A stretch of 64,000 nucleotides of DNA from Phymatolithon calcareum (GCA_977006965.1 OZ345376.1:1302001-1366000), one strand, 5' to 3'; shown: positions 1 to 9,484, counted from the first letter of the stretch. A program made the numbers and translations. The notes: generated by a model from the sequence alone, not told the origin.

Positions 1-670
1 CTCCGTTTCTATCTGAAAATAGAAGAAAATCAAGTGAAATCGTGTTGCGCTTGGAGTAAAGCTTCTTCGTAGTGCTCGTTTTCTGACCTCCGAGTTTTGC
101 ATTGCGCTCCTCCTTGGAAAATCTTACCAAAGCCTTCTGGCATCCCTCATTTGGTGACTCAAATACCCAGTGTCGCAAAACGGCTCTCAAGGAATCTGGA
201 TACAGAGGAATAGAAGGCAGTTCAGATGCCGGCTCTGCAGAAACGACTGCTTTTTCCACGAGAGGAGTAGAGCTTTCATTAATTGGAATAAGCCCATTTT
301 CAATTCTAGTGAATGTGTTATTCACTTGAAAAATCTAGTTCTTTCCCGTGAATGACTCTCGGAAACCTGCTCTCCCAGTTATCGCGGCTTCACTATTTAG
401 AAGTGGTGGTAGGCTCTGTCTTGTGCGAGGATCGAAGCCTTGTGGAAGCCAAATCGGGCTCGATGACGGAGGGTCATGAGTTGCTGCTAGAAGGGATTTG
501 CAGCGTGCAACCTCCTGGCGAATATTTTGCTTGCAAGGCTCGGACAAATCGGCAGGACAGGAACCAATCAGCTTCCTTTTTCCAGCTGCGATCACCCAGT
601 GTGGCGGGACTTGTCCCTGGTTCCGAGAGCCCTTGAGATTGTGAGATGCCGTCCACCATTTTTTCTGCAT
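1..670 (-). pseudogene. Unknown coding-like stretch, open at left edge, one in-frame TAG
   Basis: On the minus strand a frame that can start at 670 runs 111 codons to a TAG at 335-337 and then stays open in the same frame all the way to base 1. The downstream part has normal-looking composition (charged and hydrophobic residues mixed, ending in a Lys-rich stretch). This suggests one gene broken by a nonsense change, or one with a short intron I could not place. The upstream part contains a Trp-Trp pair near its start and a Cys-containing basic middle. I recognise no domain. The product runs out of the window, so length and identity are unknown. It lies downstream of, and on the same strand as, the tyrosine recombinase, so it may belong to the same mobile element; that is speculation. 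Confidence 0.4.
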
Positions 671-1051
671 TCTGGATCAAAGCATATCCTCACGATTTCC
701 AGTTTAATATTCCTGTTGACTTAGATACTATGACATGCCCTTAGAATTAGTCAATCGAAAGTTGGATCATACACCAAGATCATGGAATGCTGACAAGTGT
801 TTTGCATCAGAAATCTCAGCCAATTGGATACTGCTACCAATTCTCTCTTTTGCTCCTCTAAACATATTCTGAATAACGGTACAATACTGACCATGAGAGA
901 TATAAGAAACATCCTTTTCATGTTACACCATTGTTTTTATCGGGAAGCATCCTGTGGAGCCTTTAGTTAAAGCATATGAGAGATTTTCAACGCACTATTT
1001 TATTTCTCTTTGGCAAAAATCAATGAAAGAAACCCTGTTAAAATGAAAATA
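671..1051. other. Intergenic, nothing recognised
   Basis: AT-rich sequence between the left-edge coding stretch and the end of the recombinase gene. I see no ORF, RNA gene or repeat in it. Confidence 0.5.
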
Positions 1052-2215
1052 CTAACACTCGTTTATTTTTAGGTCTGAGAACCCGAGAAGAGCGTACGAG
1101 TTTACATCGTCATCAAGGTCAAGATAATTAATCATCTCACCAACGTCGTCCCAATTATATCTTCGACGAAGGAACAAAAGATCTTTCTTCAATACAAAGT
1201 ACTGGTAGCCAAGACCTCCTCTTCGCGCACTATGCTCTTGTAGTCTTGGTATGCCACAAGCGTGAGCAATTACTTTCAGGGACGAGGAGTAAGCCGTGTG
1301 TTGAAATTCGCGATTGGGCTGAAGTTTGTTTCGAATGATCTTGACAAACATTGGATCTGACGTTATGTTATGCGCCAGAAGGACAGCTTTCCACAGAAGA
1401 AATTTTTCCAATGGACAAAAACTGCGATGCACAGCTCGCTCGAACACGACATAGCTCTCCCTCTTCTGATTCGTTTTAGTGGCAGGGACAGTTCCCGCGA
1501 CAGAAGAATCGAGCGTGTCGCCAGAGTATAGGACGTTTTCAATGCGAATTGAAATTATCTCATCCGCCCTTGCAATTGCCCCGAACTGCAAACAGTTAAT
1601 CACAGAAGTTTGGAGCATAGTATAGTCCACATCATTCGCACACTCGAGAGCACCAAAAATGTTGGTATCGAAGAAACGAGTGCATATCTTCCTAACGTCT
1701 TCGTGGGTTTGCTGATAAGCACGCTGAGGAAGGTGAGTACCGACGCGCATTTGCGAAGCTTGTATCTTGTCTATGAGATTTTGAAGGGCTGGAGATGTTC
1801 CCGGATTCCCAGAAAAGCTCCCATCGGGATACTCTACATACTGGGATTGATGCCCGTATGATCTCCAAAAGGCAACAACCGCAGATTTGCATGCTGATCC
1901 AGTCGATCCCGCGCTCAAACCTTCGAAACCACTTTCTTTTGGTCCACAGCGGTTAAGAATAAGCTTTAAGGCGGCAGAAATAGGATCAGCCTGCTTGTTC
2001 CTGCTGCCGGAGCAATCAAAATTCTCAATAGCAATGCCCATGTCCTTCAATATGTCCACATAAAGACGCGCTGAAAAGCTATACCGACGAGCAGTGGCCC
2101 GTGAGCTCGGATGTCGCACAATTTGTTCCGCAAGTGAAACATCAACATCTATTGCTCGGCTTCTTCGCTCATTCGCTTGAGAATCCATCTCCGGAACACA
2201 AAACAGATGCCACAC
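1052..2215 (-). CDS. Tyrosine recombinase, Crypton/YR-transposon-like
   Basis: A 387-residue ORF with the catalytic layout of tyrosine recombinases. Box I is the Ala-Arg-Ala-Asp-Glu stretch (Arg216). Box II is His328-Ser-Ala-Arg331 followed by Arg-Gly-Gly, the form typical of Crypton and DIRS recombinases. A Trp355 and the putative nucleophile Tyr374 sit about 43 residues after Arg331. Lys247 is a candidate for the beta-hairpin lysine. The first 170 residues would be the core-binding, helix-rich part. Such enzymes cut and rejoin DNA through a 3'-phosphotyrosine and move circular intermediates without long target duplications. There is no reverse transcriptase or RNase H next to it on the same strand, so a Crypton-like DNA transposon or a domesticated copy fits better than DIRS. 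An alternative start is Met10 (2188). The ORF is intact, so the gene may be active. Confidence 0.75.
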   Translation of the reverse strand: MWHLFCVPEMDSQANERRSRAIDVDVSLAEQIVRHPSSRATARRYSFSARLYVDILKDMGIAIENFDCSGSRNKQADPISAALKLILNRCGPKESGFEGLSAGSTGSACKSAVVAFWRSYGHQSQYVEYPDGSFSGNPGTSPALQNLIDKIQASQMRVGTHLPQRAYQQTHEDVRKICTRFFDTNIFGALECANDVDYTMLQTSVINCLQFGAIARADEIISIRIENVLYSGDTLDSSVAGTVPATKTNQKRESYVVFERAVHRSFCPLEKFLLWKAVLLAHNITSDPMFVKIIRNKLQPNREFQHTAYSSSLKVIAHACGIPRLQEHSARRGGLGYQYFVLKKDLLFLRRRYNWDDVGEMINYLDLDDDVNSYALLGFSDLKINEC

Positions 2216-2284
2216 AGTAAAGCGTAATTCCTCTCATATTAAAACAGCCGGGAGAATCGAATTGTCTGTCCGGATCGGGACAAA

Positions 2285-2525
2285 CGGGTGTGTTGCATGT
2301 GCAACAGCATATTAGGCATTCTTCCATGTGTTGCATGTGCAACATACCATTTTGAAACAACAAAATGTTCAATACACCAGGACGCTTACTGCTACAGAAT
2401 GAGAAACAGCCAGTTACTATTAAGTGGAGCTATGAACAGAAAAGTGTTGCATATGCAACACGAGGCACTTGCAACATGATAACGCACACATAGACTGGAT
2501 GGGGACAAACGGGTATGTTGCATGG
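2285..2525. repeat. Left part of the split 230-245 bp tandem array
   Basis: This is one unit of the array seen again at 5786-6790. It carries exact GTTGCAYRTGCAAC palindromes at 2292, 2330 and 2446 and the same internal text (the stretch after the palindrome reading as an asparagine/serine-rich leader in one frame, then the phrase around GGGGACAAACGGGT). The unit breaks off inside a palindrome at about 2525, where retrotransposon sequence begins. Confidence 0.85.
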
Positions 2526-2606
2526 GGATATGTGTTGATTTATTTTAAAAGCTCCCAAGGCCTCTCTTGAAGAGTAACAGGGCAGCTTTCGCACGATTTT
2601 CTAAGC

Positions 2607-5600
2607 TCACGTAGTTTGACTGTTCAGTATATCCTTGATTCGTATTTCTCTCCCAACAAGTGCTCCAGTGAGTCGCTTACATTCATATTCAATTTCAGGA
2701 CTAATCTTGGATGAAGATAGAATGCGTTGGAGCGCGACCAGCTCAATCACGGCTGTGACACCAAAGTATGCACCAAGTACTGATTTTCTCCAAAGAGGTG
2801 CTCTATTGAATATCAGCCGTAGGCATCGCAACCGTGTAGACCTTTCTCTTACGCGGAGAACCATCGGTAGATTGTTCGAATCAGTTGGTATCTCGAGCGA
2901 TCTTCCCTCTTCTTCCTCTGCCCATAACTCAATGCTTTCTTTTCGTCGCCCTTTCTTTGAGACTGAGCCCTCCCTGGCTTTGTCGAGAGCTTGCTGCAGA
3001 TCTTCATATTTCTTGAGGCACTCTATGTCCTTGGTTGCCTCCTTAATATCTTCATCTCTCCCAGAATACACATCTGCTTCGTCGAGGCGCTTCTTCTGTT
3101 TCACTAGACTCGCAGAGAACCTTTCTGCTTGGTGTCTTCTCCTCATGGCAGGTGGTTCTAGTCGGCACAGAACTCGCATTCTTCCATGGCGGTGCTGGGC
3201 ATATGTCCCAAAAACATACTTGAAGAATAAACCTTCTGCAGATTCGATTGCTGATTGTAATCGCTTTGTCAGAGGCGTGACGTGGAGAGCATACTCCCAC
3301 TTTGGCAAAATAAGCGACTTGAAGATTCTAATGCATGTCATAGGCTGAAAGCCTCGAACATTGACTCCAATATCCCGCAGTTTGTGTATGCACCCCACTG
3401 CATTTCGTACTCTTGATAACGCCATGTCGTCTGTTACGCCTTTGTGGTTCATGCTTATACCGAGATACGAGAGCCTCCAAGCTTGATGAAGAACTCGACC
3501 CGCAATGTGGAAGGTGTGTTTCCTGAGTCCCTTGTATTTAAGGATCTCGTTCTTTCCTGGCTTTGTGTTCCAGGTCATACCATTTTCCTTCGCCCAGGTA
3601 GTCGCTATATCAAGTAGCTTCTGCATTCCTTCTCCATCCTTTGATTGCAGCTGGACATCGTCAGCGAACAGTTGCGCTGGATTTTCAGAGACGTCGCTGG
3701 GGACCTTGGAGACCGCTTCCGCGAATGTATCCATGAAGATATTGTACAGGCACGGGCTCAGTGGGGACCCTTGCGGTACTCCTTGATCGATAATGCACCA
3801 TGTTCGTGTATCATCGCCTGCTGACGTAACCCACGAGGGTTTCAGAAGATATGCCACCATCCTTGTTATTTCGTCGGGTAGTTTCTGTTCGAGTCTTTTC
3901 ATGAGGATGTCTCGTGGCACCCTGTCATATGCTGCAGAGAGGTCAAGAACCGCGACAAAAGGATGCCCATCTTTCATGGCACATTTTGCCCGGAGTATCG
4001 CAATATATGTGCTCTTGTCTTTTCGGAAACCTATCTGAGCACTGTTGAAACGGTAGTGTTCCCTTATGTATGAGTCGAGTGCGGAATCGATGATTTTCCT
4101 GGCTTGACTTAATAGCGATATAGGTCTGTAGTTCGCTGCAACATGGGGTGGGCCTTTCTTGTACAGAGGGATCAGAGTAGCTTGACGCCACGCTCGCGGA
4201 AGACATTTGAGCCTCCCACATGTCTCCCATAAGGCTATCAATATACTCAATCCGGCTTCCTTATTCGCATGCATCATTTCAACTGCCACTGCGTCAGGGC
4301 CGACCGCCTTCCCTTTTGGTGCTCGGTTGAATGCCCTAGTAATGTGCCGCCTCATTGCCCTGTTGACTGTAAAAGACTTTAGTGGCACATTCCAGTCTTT
4401 GTCAGCCTTGCACACATTAGAAATATACGCAGAGAATTTGCTTGGATGTACTGGAGCTCCGATTGCCTTGTTCGACCCTTTCCTCCTTGTTTTTGACTTC
4501 ATAATTTTGCTTGCAACGTTGGCTGCCTCAGTGGGACCCAGTTCTTCCACTCCATCAAGGTATCTTTCAAACTGCTCACGTTTCGCATTTCTTACTTTCT
4601 TTTGGATTTGTGTCTTAATTTCTCGGAGGGAAAGCCGGTCATTTTCAAGCTCGGTTCTTTTGTAAATCTTGTACAATCGAGTTCGCTTCTTGGCTAGTTT
4701 GTAGAGCTCATTGTTCCAAAAGGTCTTGAATCTTGACGGCCTGGGCCTAGAGGACGTCCATGGCTGTATAAGATTCTTCGAAAACCTTTCGTACCATTTT
4801 TCCAAGTCTTGTTTGCGATTGCAGGCTTGCAGTTGCTCCAGCATCATCGGCGCCCACTTGGACATTTCATCTTTTGCCTTGGCTGCTTTTGCTGCGCTTC
4901 GCCTGGCGGACTTAGAAAAAACTGTCTGCCTTTTCCCAGGAATAATCCTGTTGTTGATGACTCTCGTTGCCACCGGAATGTGTTCGGTGACGCCTTCCCA
5001 CATTCCGTTGACCAGTTCAGGTACCTCTGCTTCTAAACATTTTGTCATGAAAATATCAATGTTGCTCTTCCCCTGTCTGGAGACAAAAGTAGGACTTGTT
5101 GCAGTCCTTACTCTCCAGTTGAACTTTGCAGCCCACGAGAGAACCTTGTTTCCTCGCCAGTTACTCACGCGGTCCCAGTGCCTATGTCTTGCATTGAAGT
5201 CGCCCATCACTAGCGACTTCCCTCTGCAGTGTTGGTGAATGAATTTGAGACATTCGTCATATTCCTTGTGACTAGCAAGCGGGGAGATGTACACAACAGC
5301 GACGGCAATGTCCATTACATTAGCAATTACCACCTGTAACATTCGTGTAGCCATTTTCCCAAGAATTCTTGTCGGAGTTCCAGGCTTAGTCAGTAAAGCA
5401 ACTCCACCTCTTGGTCGTTTCCCAGGCCCCTGGCGGCGGGTTGCGCAAATTTGGTCGTAATTCACCCTGATCGCCGTGTCTTCTTTCTGAAACGTCTCCG
5501 TCAGTCCAAGCACTTGCATATGGAATTTTTTCATTAATTGGTCGACCATCGTGGGCGTCTCCGCTGAGCCGCCCACGTTGAATGTGGAAAATAATATTCT

Positions 5601-5615
5601 ATTTCCAAAAATCAT
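2607..5615 (-). CDS. LINE ORF2: endonuclease plus reverse transcriptase
   Basis: A 1002-residue intact ORF. The N-terminal ~220 residues are an apurinic-type endonuclease, with Gly-Asp-Phe-Asn (about residue 140) and a Ser-Asn-Ile-Asp-Ile block near residue 185. The central part is the reverse transcriptase: motif A Leu-Asp-Leu-Ser-Ala-Ala-Tyr-Asp, motif B Gly-Val-Pro-Gln-Gly-Ser-Pro-Leu-Ser-Pro, and motif C Phe-Ala-Asp-Asp. The C-terminal ~300 residues are the usual basic region; I see no RNase H. The product nicks target DNA and copies its own RNA onto it. This resembles the Jockey/R1 group. The start codon overlaps the ORF1 stop as ATGA, which suggests coupled translation. The uninterrupted frame suggests a young, possibly active copy, although ORF1 is missing. 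Confidence 0.9.
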   Translation of the reverse strand: MIFGNRILFSTFNVGGSAETPTMVDQLMKKFHMQVLGLTETFQKEDTAIRVNYDQICATRRQGPGKRPRGGVALLTKPGTPTRILGKMATRMLQVVIANVMDIAVAVVYISPLASHKEYDECLKFIHQHCRGKSLVMGDFNARHRHWDRVSNWRGNKVLSWAAKFNWRVRTATSPTFVSRQGKSNIDIFMTKCLEAEVPELVNGMWEGVTEHIPVATRVINNRIIPGKRQTVFSKSARRSAAKAAKAKDEMSKWAPMMLEQLQACNRKQDLEKWYERFSKNLIQPWTSSRPRPSRFKTFWNNELYKLAKKRTRLYKIYKRTELENDRLSLREIKTQIQKKVRNAKREQFERYLDGVEELGPTEAANVASKIMKSKTRRKGSNKAIGAPVHPSKFSAYISNVCKADKDWNVPLKSFTVNRAMRRHITRAFNRAPKGKAVGPDAVAVEMMHANKEAGLSILIALWETCGRLKCLPRAWRQATLIPLYKKGPPHVAANYRPISLLSQARKIIDSALDSYIREHYRFNSAQIGFRKDKSTYIAILRAKCAMKDGHPFVAVLDLSAAYDRVPRDILMKRLEQKLPDEITRMVAYLLKPSWVTSAGDDTRTWCIIDQGVPQGSPLSPCLYNIFMDTFAEAVSKVPSDVSENPAQLFADDVQLQSKDGEGMQKLLDIATTWAKENGMTWNTKPGKNEILKYKGLRKHTFHIAGRVLHQAWRLSYLGISMNHKGVTDDMALSRVRNAVGCIHKLRDIGVNVRGFQPMTCIRIFKSLILPKWEYALHVTPLTKRLQSAIESAEGLFFKYVFGTYAQHRHGRMRVLCRLEPPAMRRRHQAERFSASLVKQKKRLDEADVYSGRDEDIKEATKDIECLKKYEDLQQALDKAREGSVSKKGRRKESIELWAEEEEGRSLEIPTDSNNLPMVLRVRERSTRLRCLRLIFNRAPLWRKSVLGAYFGVTAVIELVALQRILSSSKISPEIEYECKRLTGALVGREIRIKDILNSQTT

Positions 5616-5784
5616 GACATCTCGATTCCTTCAGCGTCCCTGTGCGATGCTGGTGTGGGTATCGGGTTGGAAATATCTTCATGGTTGGGTACATCATTTT
5701 CATTCACGCTTGGCTTAGGTGTTGATTCACTCATCACGCTCTTTTCTGGGTCCAGGTTTTTCACTTGCAATTCGGCATTATCGT
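5612..5784 (-). pseudogene. LINE ORF1, 3' remnant
   Basis: An open minus-strand frame of about 57 codons, rich in Ser, Pro, Asn and Glu, ends in TGA at 5612-5614 so that stop and ORF2 start share ATGA. It has no start at its 5' end because the element was truncated at about 5785. It is too short for a domain call; its place identifies it as the C-terminal tail of ORF1. Confidence 0.65.
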
Positions 5785-5785
5785 G

Positions 5786-6790
5786 TGCAACATAATATTA
5801 TGTGTTTTTCCAAGTGTTGCACATGCAACAAACTTCTTGAATGTGCAACATCCCATTTTAGAACCACTAAGTTTACAATACACTTCGACGCTTACTGCTG
5901 CAGAGTGAGAAACAGCCAGTTACTATGAAGTGGAGTTATGAACAGAAGAGTGTTGCATATGCAACACGAGGCACTTGCAACATGATAACGGACACATGGA
6001 CTGGATGGAGACAAACGGGTATGTTACAAGTGCAACATAATATTATGTGTTTTTCAGAGCGTTGCACATGCAACAAACCTCTTGCGTTTAGAACCACTAA
6101 GTTTACTATACACTTCGACGCTTACTGTTTCAGAATGAGAAACAGCCAGTTACTATGAAGCGGAGCTATGAACAGAAAAGTGTTGCATATGCAACACGAG
6201 GCACTTGAAACATGATAATGTACACATAGACTGGATGGGGACAAACGGGTATGTTGCACGTGCAACGTAATATTATGTGTTTTTCCAAGTGTTGCACATG
6301 CAACAAATTTTATGCATGTGCAACATCCCATTTTAGAACCACTAAGTTTACTATACACTTCGACGCTTACTGTTGCAGAATGAGAAACAGCCAGTTACTA
6401 TGAAGTGGAGTTATGAAGAGAACAGTGTTGCATATGCAACACGAGGCACTTGCAACATGATAATGCACACATAGATTGAATGGGGACAAACGGGTATGTT
6501 GCATGTGCAACATATCAAGTGTTGCACATGCAACAAACTTCTTGCATGTGCAACATCCCATTTTAGAACAACTAAGTTTACTATACACTACGACGCTTAC
6601 TGTTGCATAATGAGAAACAGCCAGTTACTATGAAGTGGAGTTATGAAGAGAACAGTGCTGCATATGCAACATGAGGCACTTGGAACATGATAATGCACAC
6701 ATAGACTGGATGGGGACAAACGGGTGTGTTGCATGTGCAACATAATATTATGTGTTTTTCCAAGTGTTGCACATGCAACAAGTCCTATGG
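5786..6790. repeat. Tandem array, ~230-245 bp units with paired palindromes
   Basis: About four units follow one another. The palindrome GTTGCATATGCAAC recurs at about 5952, 6182 and 6427, with a degenerate copy at 6657 (steps of 230, 245 and 230 bp). Each unit also has a GTTGCACATGCAAC (5816, 6060, 6291, 6521, 6767) and most a GTTGCAYGTGCAAC (6254, 6499, 6728). The text between is well conserved, for example the stretch AAACAGCCAGTTACTATGAA. Several ORFs of 60-100 codons run through it on both strands, but they are by-products of the repeat. Confidence 0.9.
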
Positions 6791-6954
6791 ATGGAGAAAG
6801 CGCAGCTCTCCGGAACTTCTTTGTGACAATTTCACACGCTCCATATTGGCAGCGTTTCTGTTCATATTCTATCTTTCCGTTATTCTCTCCGAAAGATCGC
6901 CGCCAAGGGCAGAGCAATTGCTCTCAACCGCCGCACCAAATTACCTCCTTTAAT

Positions 6955-7635
6955 TCACTGAGTCAACGGCTTTGGGGAAAGAATTCTATTTAGATGTGTC
7001 CCATTAATATGCTTTGCCAGATGGCATAGCATTTTGAAGTTCGATTCACACAAATGGCACCGATATGGTCTCTTCAATTCACCAGTATTGGCCTGGAAGT
7101 GGAGAATGCCAACAAATACGTTAGATATCTCTCAAAATATGTGTTTCCGCTTATAGCCGTCAAATACAGGAGTCCATAAACTTACTGAGTGCACTGCGCC
7201 AATGTGTCGCTGCAGATTACTGGAAAACGAGAACCGCAATGGGCAGTATTTGCACTTGTGACTCCTTTCGTTCAAATGCCTTGCTTTAATCTTAAAATAG
7301 TAAACCGGGTACATGAATGTCAGAATGTGCCTATGCACACCAGACTCCAATTGGGAAAGACGTAAACGTACATGTTTGTTCATATTTCCTGTCGAAGAGT
7401 ATTCCAATCCGCAGTTTCTGTAAGAGCACTTGGCAATTCCTTTTGTCTTCAAATTTCTTGCATTTGTCGCTATTGATGACTTCGATCTCCTTGATGAACT
7501 TGAATATCTTATCGGTTCTCTCCTCAGTACTGGACCAGCGTGAGTGATGAACCGAATATCCATCTTTGACAGGCTCATGGTCCTGGAAGAAGGTGAAGAA
7601 ACTTCTTGAGAATTGCCCTCCGGTATTTTCGTCAT
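6955..7635 (-). CDS. C2H2 zinc-finger protein, three exons
   Basis: My gene model is exons 7372-7635, 7186-7290 and 6955-7092 on the minus strand, 168 residues. Intron 1 (7291-7371, 81 bp) starts GTACGT and ends TTTTAAG. Intron 2 (7093-7185, 93 bp) starts GTAAGTTTATG and ends TTCCAG. Splicing joins three C2H2 fingers: Cys-x4-Cys-x12-His-x4-His, then Cys-x2-Cys-x12-His-x4-His, then Cys-x2-Cys-x12-His-x4-His. The linkers (His-Leu-Asn-Glu-Arg-Ser-His-Lys and Thr-Gly-Glu-Leu-Lys-Arg-Pro-Tyr) look like the classic TGEKPY linker. Without splicing the first finger lacks its second histidine spacing and the third finger is lost. The N-terminal ~80 residues are Ser-rich with a basic patch. A start at 7695 in the same frame is also possible. 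Probably a nuclear DNA-binding regulator; targets unknown. Confidence 0.8.
7093..7185 (-). other. Spliceosomal intron 2 of the zinc-finger gene
   Basis: 93 bp with a consensus GTAAGT donor and a pyrimidine-rich TTCCAG acceptor. The next exon begins in phase with a TGEKPY-like linker and a third C2H2 finger. Confidence 0.75.
7291..7371 (-). other. Spliceosomal intron 1 of the zinc-finger gene
   Basis: 81 bp, GT-AG, a multiple of three with no stop, so the unspliced frame reads through and hides it. Removing it restores a canonical finger and linker. Confidence 0.75.
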
Positions 7636-7925
7636 ACTGTCAGTGCATGTAGTTCTCAGTATTCGACTTTTTGTGGCCTGCGCAACAAAATGCATGTATG
7701 TTCATAAAATAAAATTTGACTATACTTCCAATTGTGTTGCACGTGCAACACTTGAAACGTTTTATAAAATGCTCCATATATTGAAAATATCTAAGAAACA
7801 TGTCCCTGTTGCATGTGCAACATTGTCTCATGCGTCTTGTATGCCACATAGTATGCTTTTACATCTACAAAAACGATATTACCCGTCAACACATGCACCT
7901 CACAGAAAATTTGAGAAGGACCAAG

Positions 7926-8387
7926 ATGGAATCTGTTGCAGACGCGGACAGTACGACAGAGAAAGACTACATCCTGGATCATCATCTTGAGGCGGTGATC
8001 GCCGATCGAGGCTCCTGGAGCTTGGTTGCTGGAGAATATTCACGACCAAGGATGATCAATATGATGTCCCCGGTTCGAGTGCCAAACTTCGACATTGTGG
8101 ACGAAGGTGTACCGTATACGAATTCCAGGTCCGAGAAGGTACGATTCAGAGCTTTGAAGTATGCCGTTCAAGAGCTCCAGTACATTAAGAACTTATCCTG
8201 CTCCATGAAAGATCTTATGAACACAATTTCCGACCTCGAGATAGGATCATCTGGAGCAGAGTCCGTGAAGACGTCCGCTTGTCTTTCTCGAATTAGAGAA
8301 AGTGAGAGTGTTCTGGAGAATCGTTTGAAGATCAAGGTTACAGCTTTGGGTATAATGAAGAGGAAGCTTAGGAATTGGAAGCGGTAA
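7926..8387 (+). CDS. Small hypothetical protein, probably helical
   Basis: 153 residues from the ATG at 7926 (the frame is open further upstream, but that part lies in palindrome-rich repeat). The N-terminal half is acidic and the C-terminal half is a Ser/Leu/Glu/Arg-rich helix ending Lys-Arg-Lys-Leu-Arg-Asn-Trp-Lys-Arg, which could be a nuclear localisation signal. I recognise no family. It is divergent from the zinc-finger gene, with exact GTTGCA palindromes at 7736 and 7809 in the shared intergenic space. Composition supports a real gene, but I have no homology argument. Confidence 0.45.
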   Translation: MESVADADSTTEKDYILDHHLEAVIADRGSWSLVAGEYSRPRMINMMSPVRVPNFDIVDEGVPYTNSRSEKVRFRALKYAVQELQYIKNLSCSMKDLMNTISDLEIGSSGAESVKTSACLSRIRESESVLENRLKIKVTALGIMKRKLRNWKR

Positions 8388-8719
8388 GAAAATTGTTACA
8401 AATAATGTTCGGAGCTTTCTGTGTCGAGCACTTTGAGTGAGAAGAACTGGCAGCTCTAATCATGATGAGCTTCTTTATTGTGCTCTGGTTATGCTCTTGG
8501 AAACAAATTGTCAGGATGTGGGCTAAAATAAATGAAGTTTACATTAGCATTTTGTTATACGTCATCTTCCATGTGCTATAGGTTGGCATCCCAGACGTAT
8601 TTTCATTCCGGACCAGGCTAGTTCATCTGCCAAAATAAGGGATTTAGAAGGTCATTAGACCATTTTGTGTCACTGTGTCCCACGGGCAACGTCTGGAACA
8701 GCAGAAATTCTGATATATC

Positions 8720-9075
8720 TCTTCTATATAGGACCGCTGTCCCTGTTTCCTATGGAACAATACCTCATGCACTTGTTGGCATGTTTCATGTGCAGCAAAG
8801 CGTGTTTTTGCAACGAAAAACGTTGTTCGCCTCTTTTGCCATTTTGTTGCACATGCAACATCTGGAAAATTGACATTTTGCTTCATTATTTATACACTGG
8901 CCCTGTTACTTGTGCACCATTTTCTTGTGTGCCTTTGAGATTTTGCATTGCCACAGAGCGTGATTTCTGAGCGATTAAAACGTTAGTCGCCTTTTATACA
9001 ATTATATTCAATGTGCAACAATTTAAACAACTGTAATTATTCTTAACACTTCATTAAGCACTGCCCCTGTTGCAG
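8720..9075. repeat. Decayed ~166-bp tandem repeat with GTTGCA remnants
   Basis: The phrase CTGNCCCTGTT recurs at about 8729, 8896 and 9061 (steps of 167 and 165 bp). Between the phrases lie matching landmarks: a GTGCA-containing box, AAAACGTTNGTCGCC, and a TGCAAC box, one of which is an exact GTTGCACATGCAAC at 8845. This is an older relative of the palindrome arrays on either side. The rest of 8388-9400 holds nothing I recognise. Confidence 0.6.
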
Positions 9076-9484
9076 ATTTTCCTTTCCGGGTTCTGTTTCA
9101 GGGAGTAACGAAGTATTCTTTCTTTCATTTTTAGATAGGCTCCGTATCGCCTACTGGTCCCAGGATATAGTCAGTGAAAATACTCCCTGTATTTTGTTTC
9201 CGGTATATTATCTGCGTGGTCGCTGCACAAATCTGAGATATTGTTTGCAGTATACAATTAGCAGTCATGGCAAGTTCCATCTGTCCTTTTACGGTTTCAA
9301 GGGCACTAGCGAGAGATTTGTATTCATTATTGTGTTTTGACAGATTCTATAGCTGTTTTAAGTTCGATTCGCCCAATTAGCATCTATAAGCTCTTTTGGA
9401 GCCATCAATATTGGCCTATCAAGCGAGAAGGTTTAACACTATTTTAGAAAAGTGAACAAAAATATGTCAGAACAGCTATTGTAC

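Larger units (their letters stand above)
2526..5785 (-). mobile_element. Non-LTR (LINE) retrotransposon, APE-RT type, 5'-truncated
   Basis: About 3.26 kb inserted into a tandem repeat: array sequence stops at 2525 and resumes at about 5786. Read on the minus strand it holds the last ~55 codons of an ORF1, an intact ORF2 and a short 3' UTR ending in CTTTTAAAATAAATCAA. That same tail ends the decayed copies at 9.85 kb and 11.74 kb. There are no long terminal repeats. Loss of most of ORF1 is the usual 5' truncation of target-primed reverse transcription. I see no clear target-site duplication. Confidence 0.88.

Noticed and set aside
2635-5238. Several plus-strand ORFs of 80-240 codons
   Set aside because: They lie opposite the LINE ORF2, which has clear endonuclease and reverse-transcriptase motifs; these are antisense shadows.
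2526-5785. LTR retrotransposon
   Set aside because: No terminal direct repeats, no protease/integrase/RNase H; APE-RT order is that of LINEs.
5786-6790. CRISPR-like array
   Set aside because: Units are too long, the spacers are themselves conserved, and the genome is eukaryotic.
5719-6953. Multiple 60-105 codon ORFs on both strands
   Set aside because: All run through the 235-bp tandem array and repeat the same peptide; the DNA repeat explains them.
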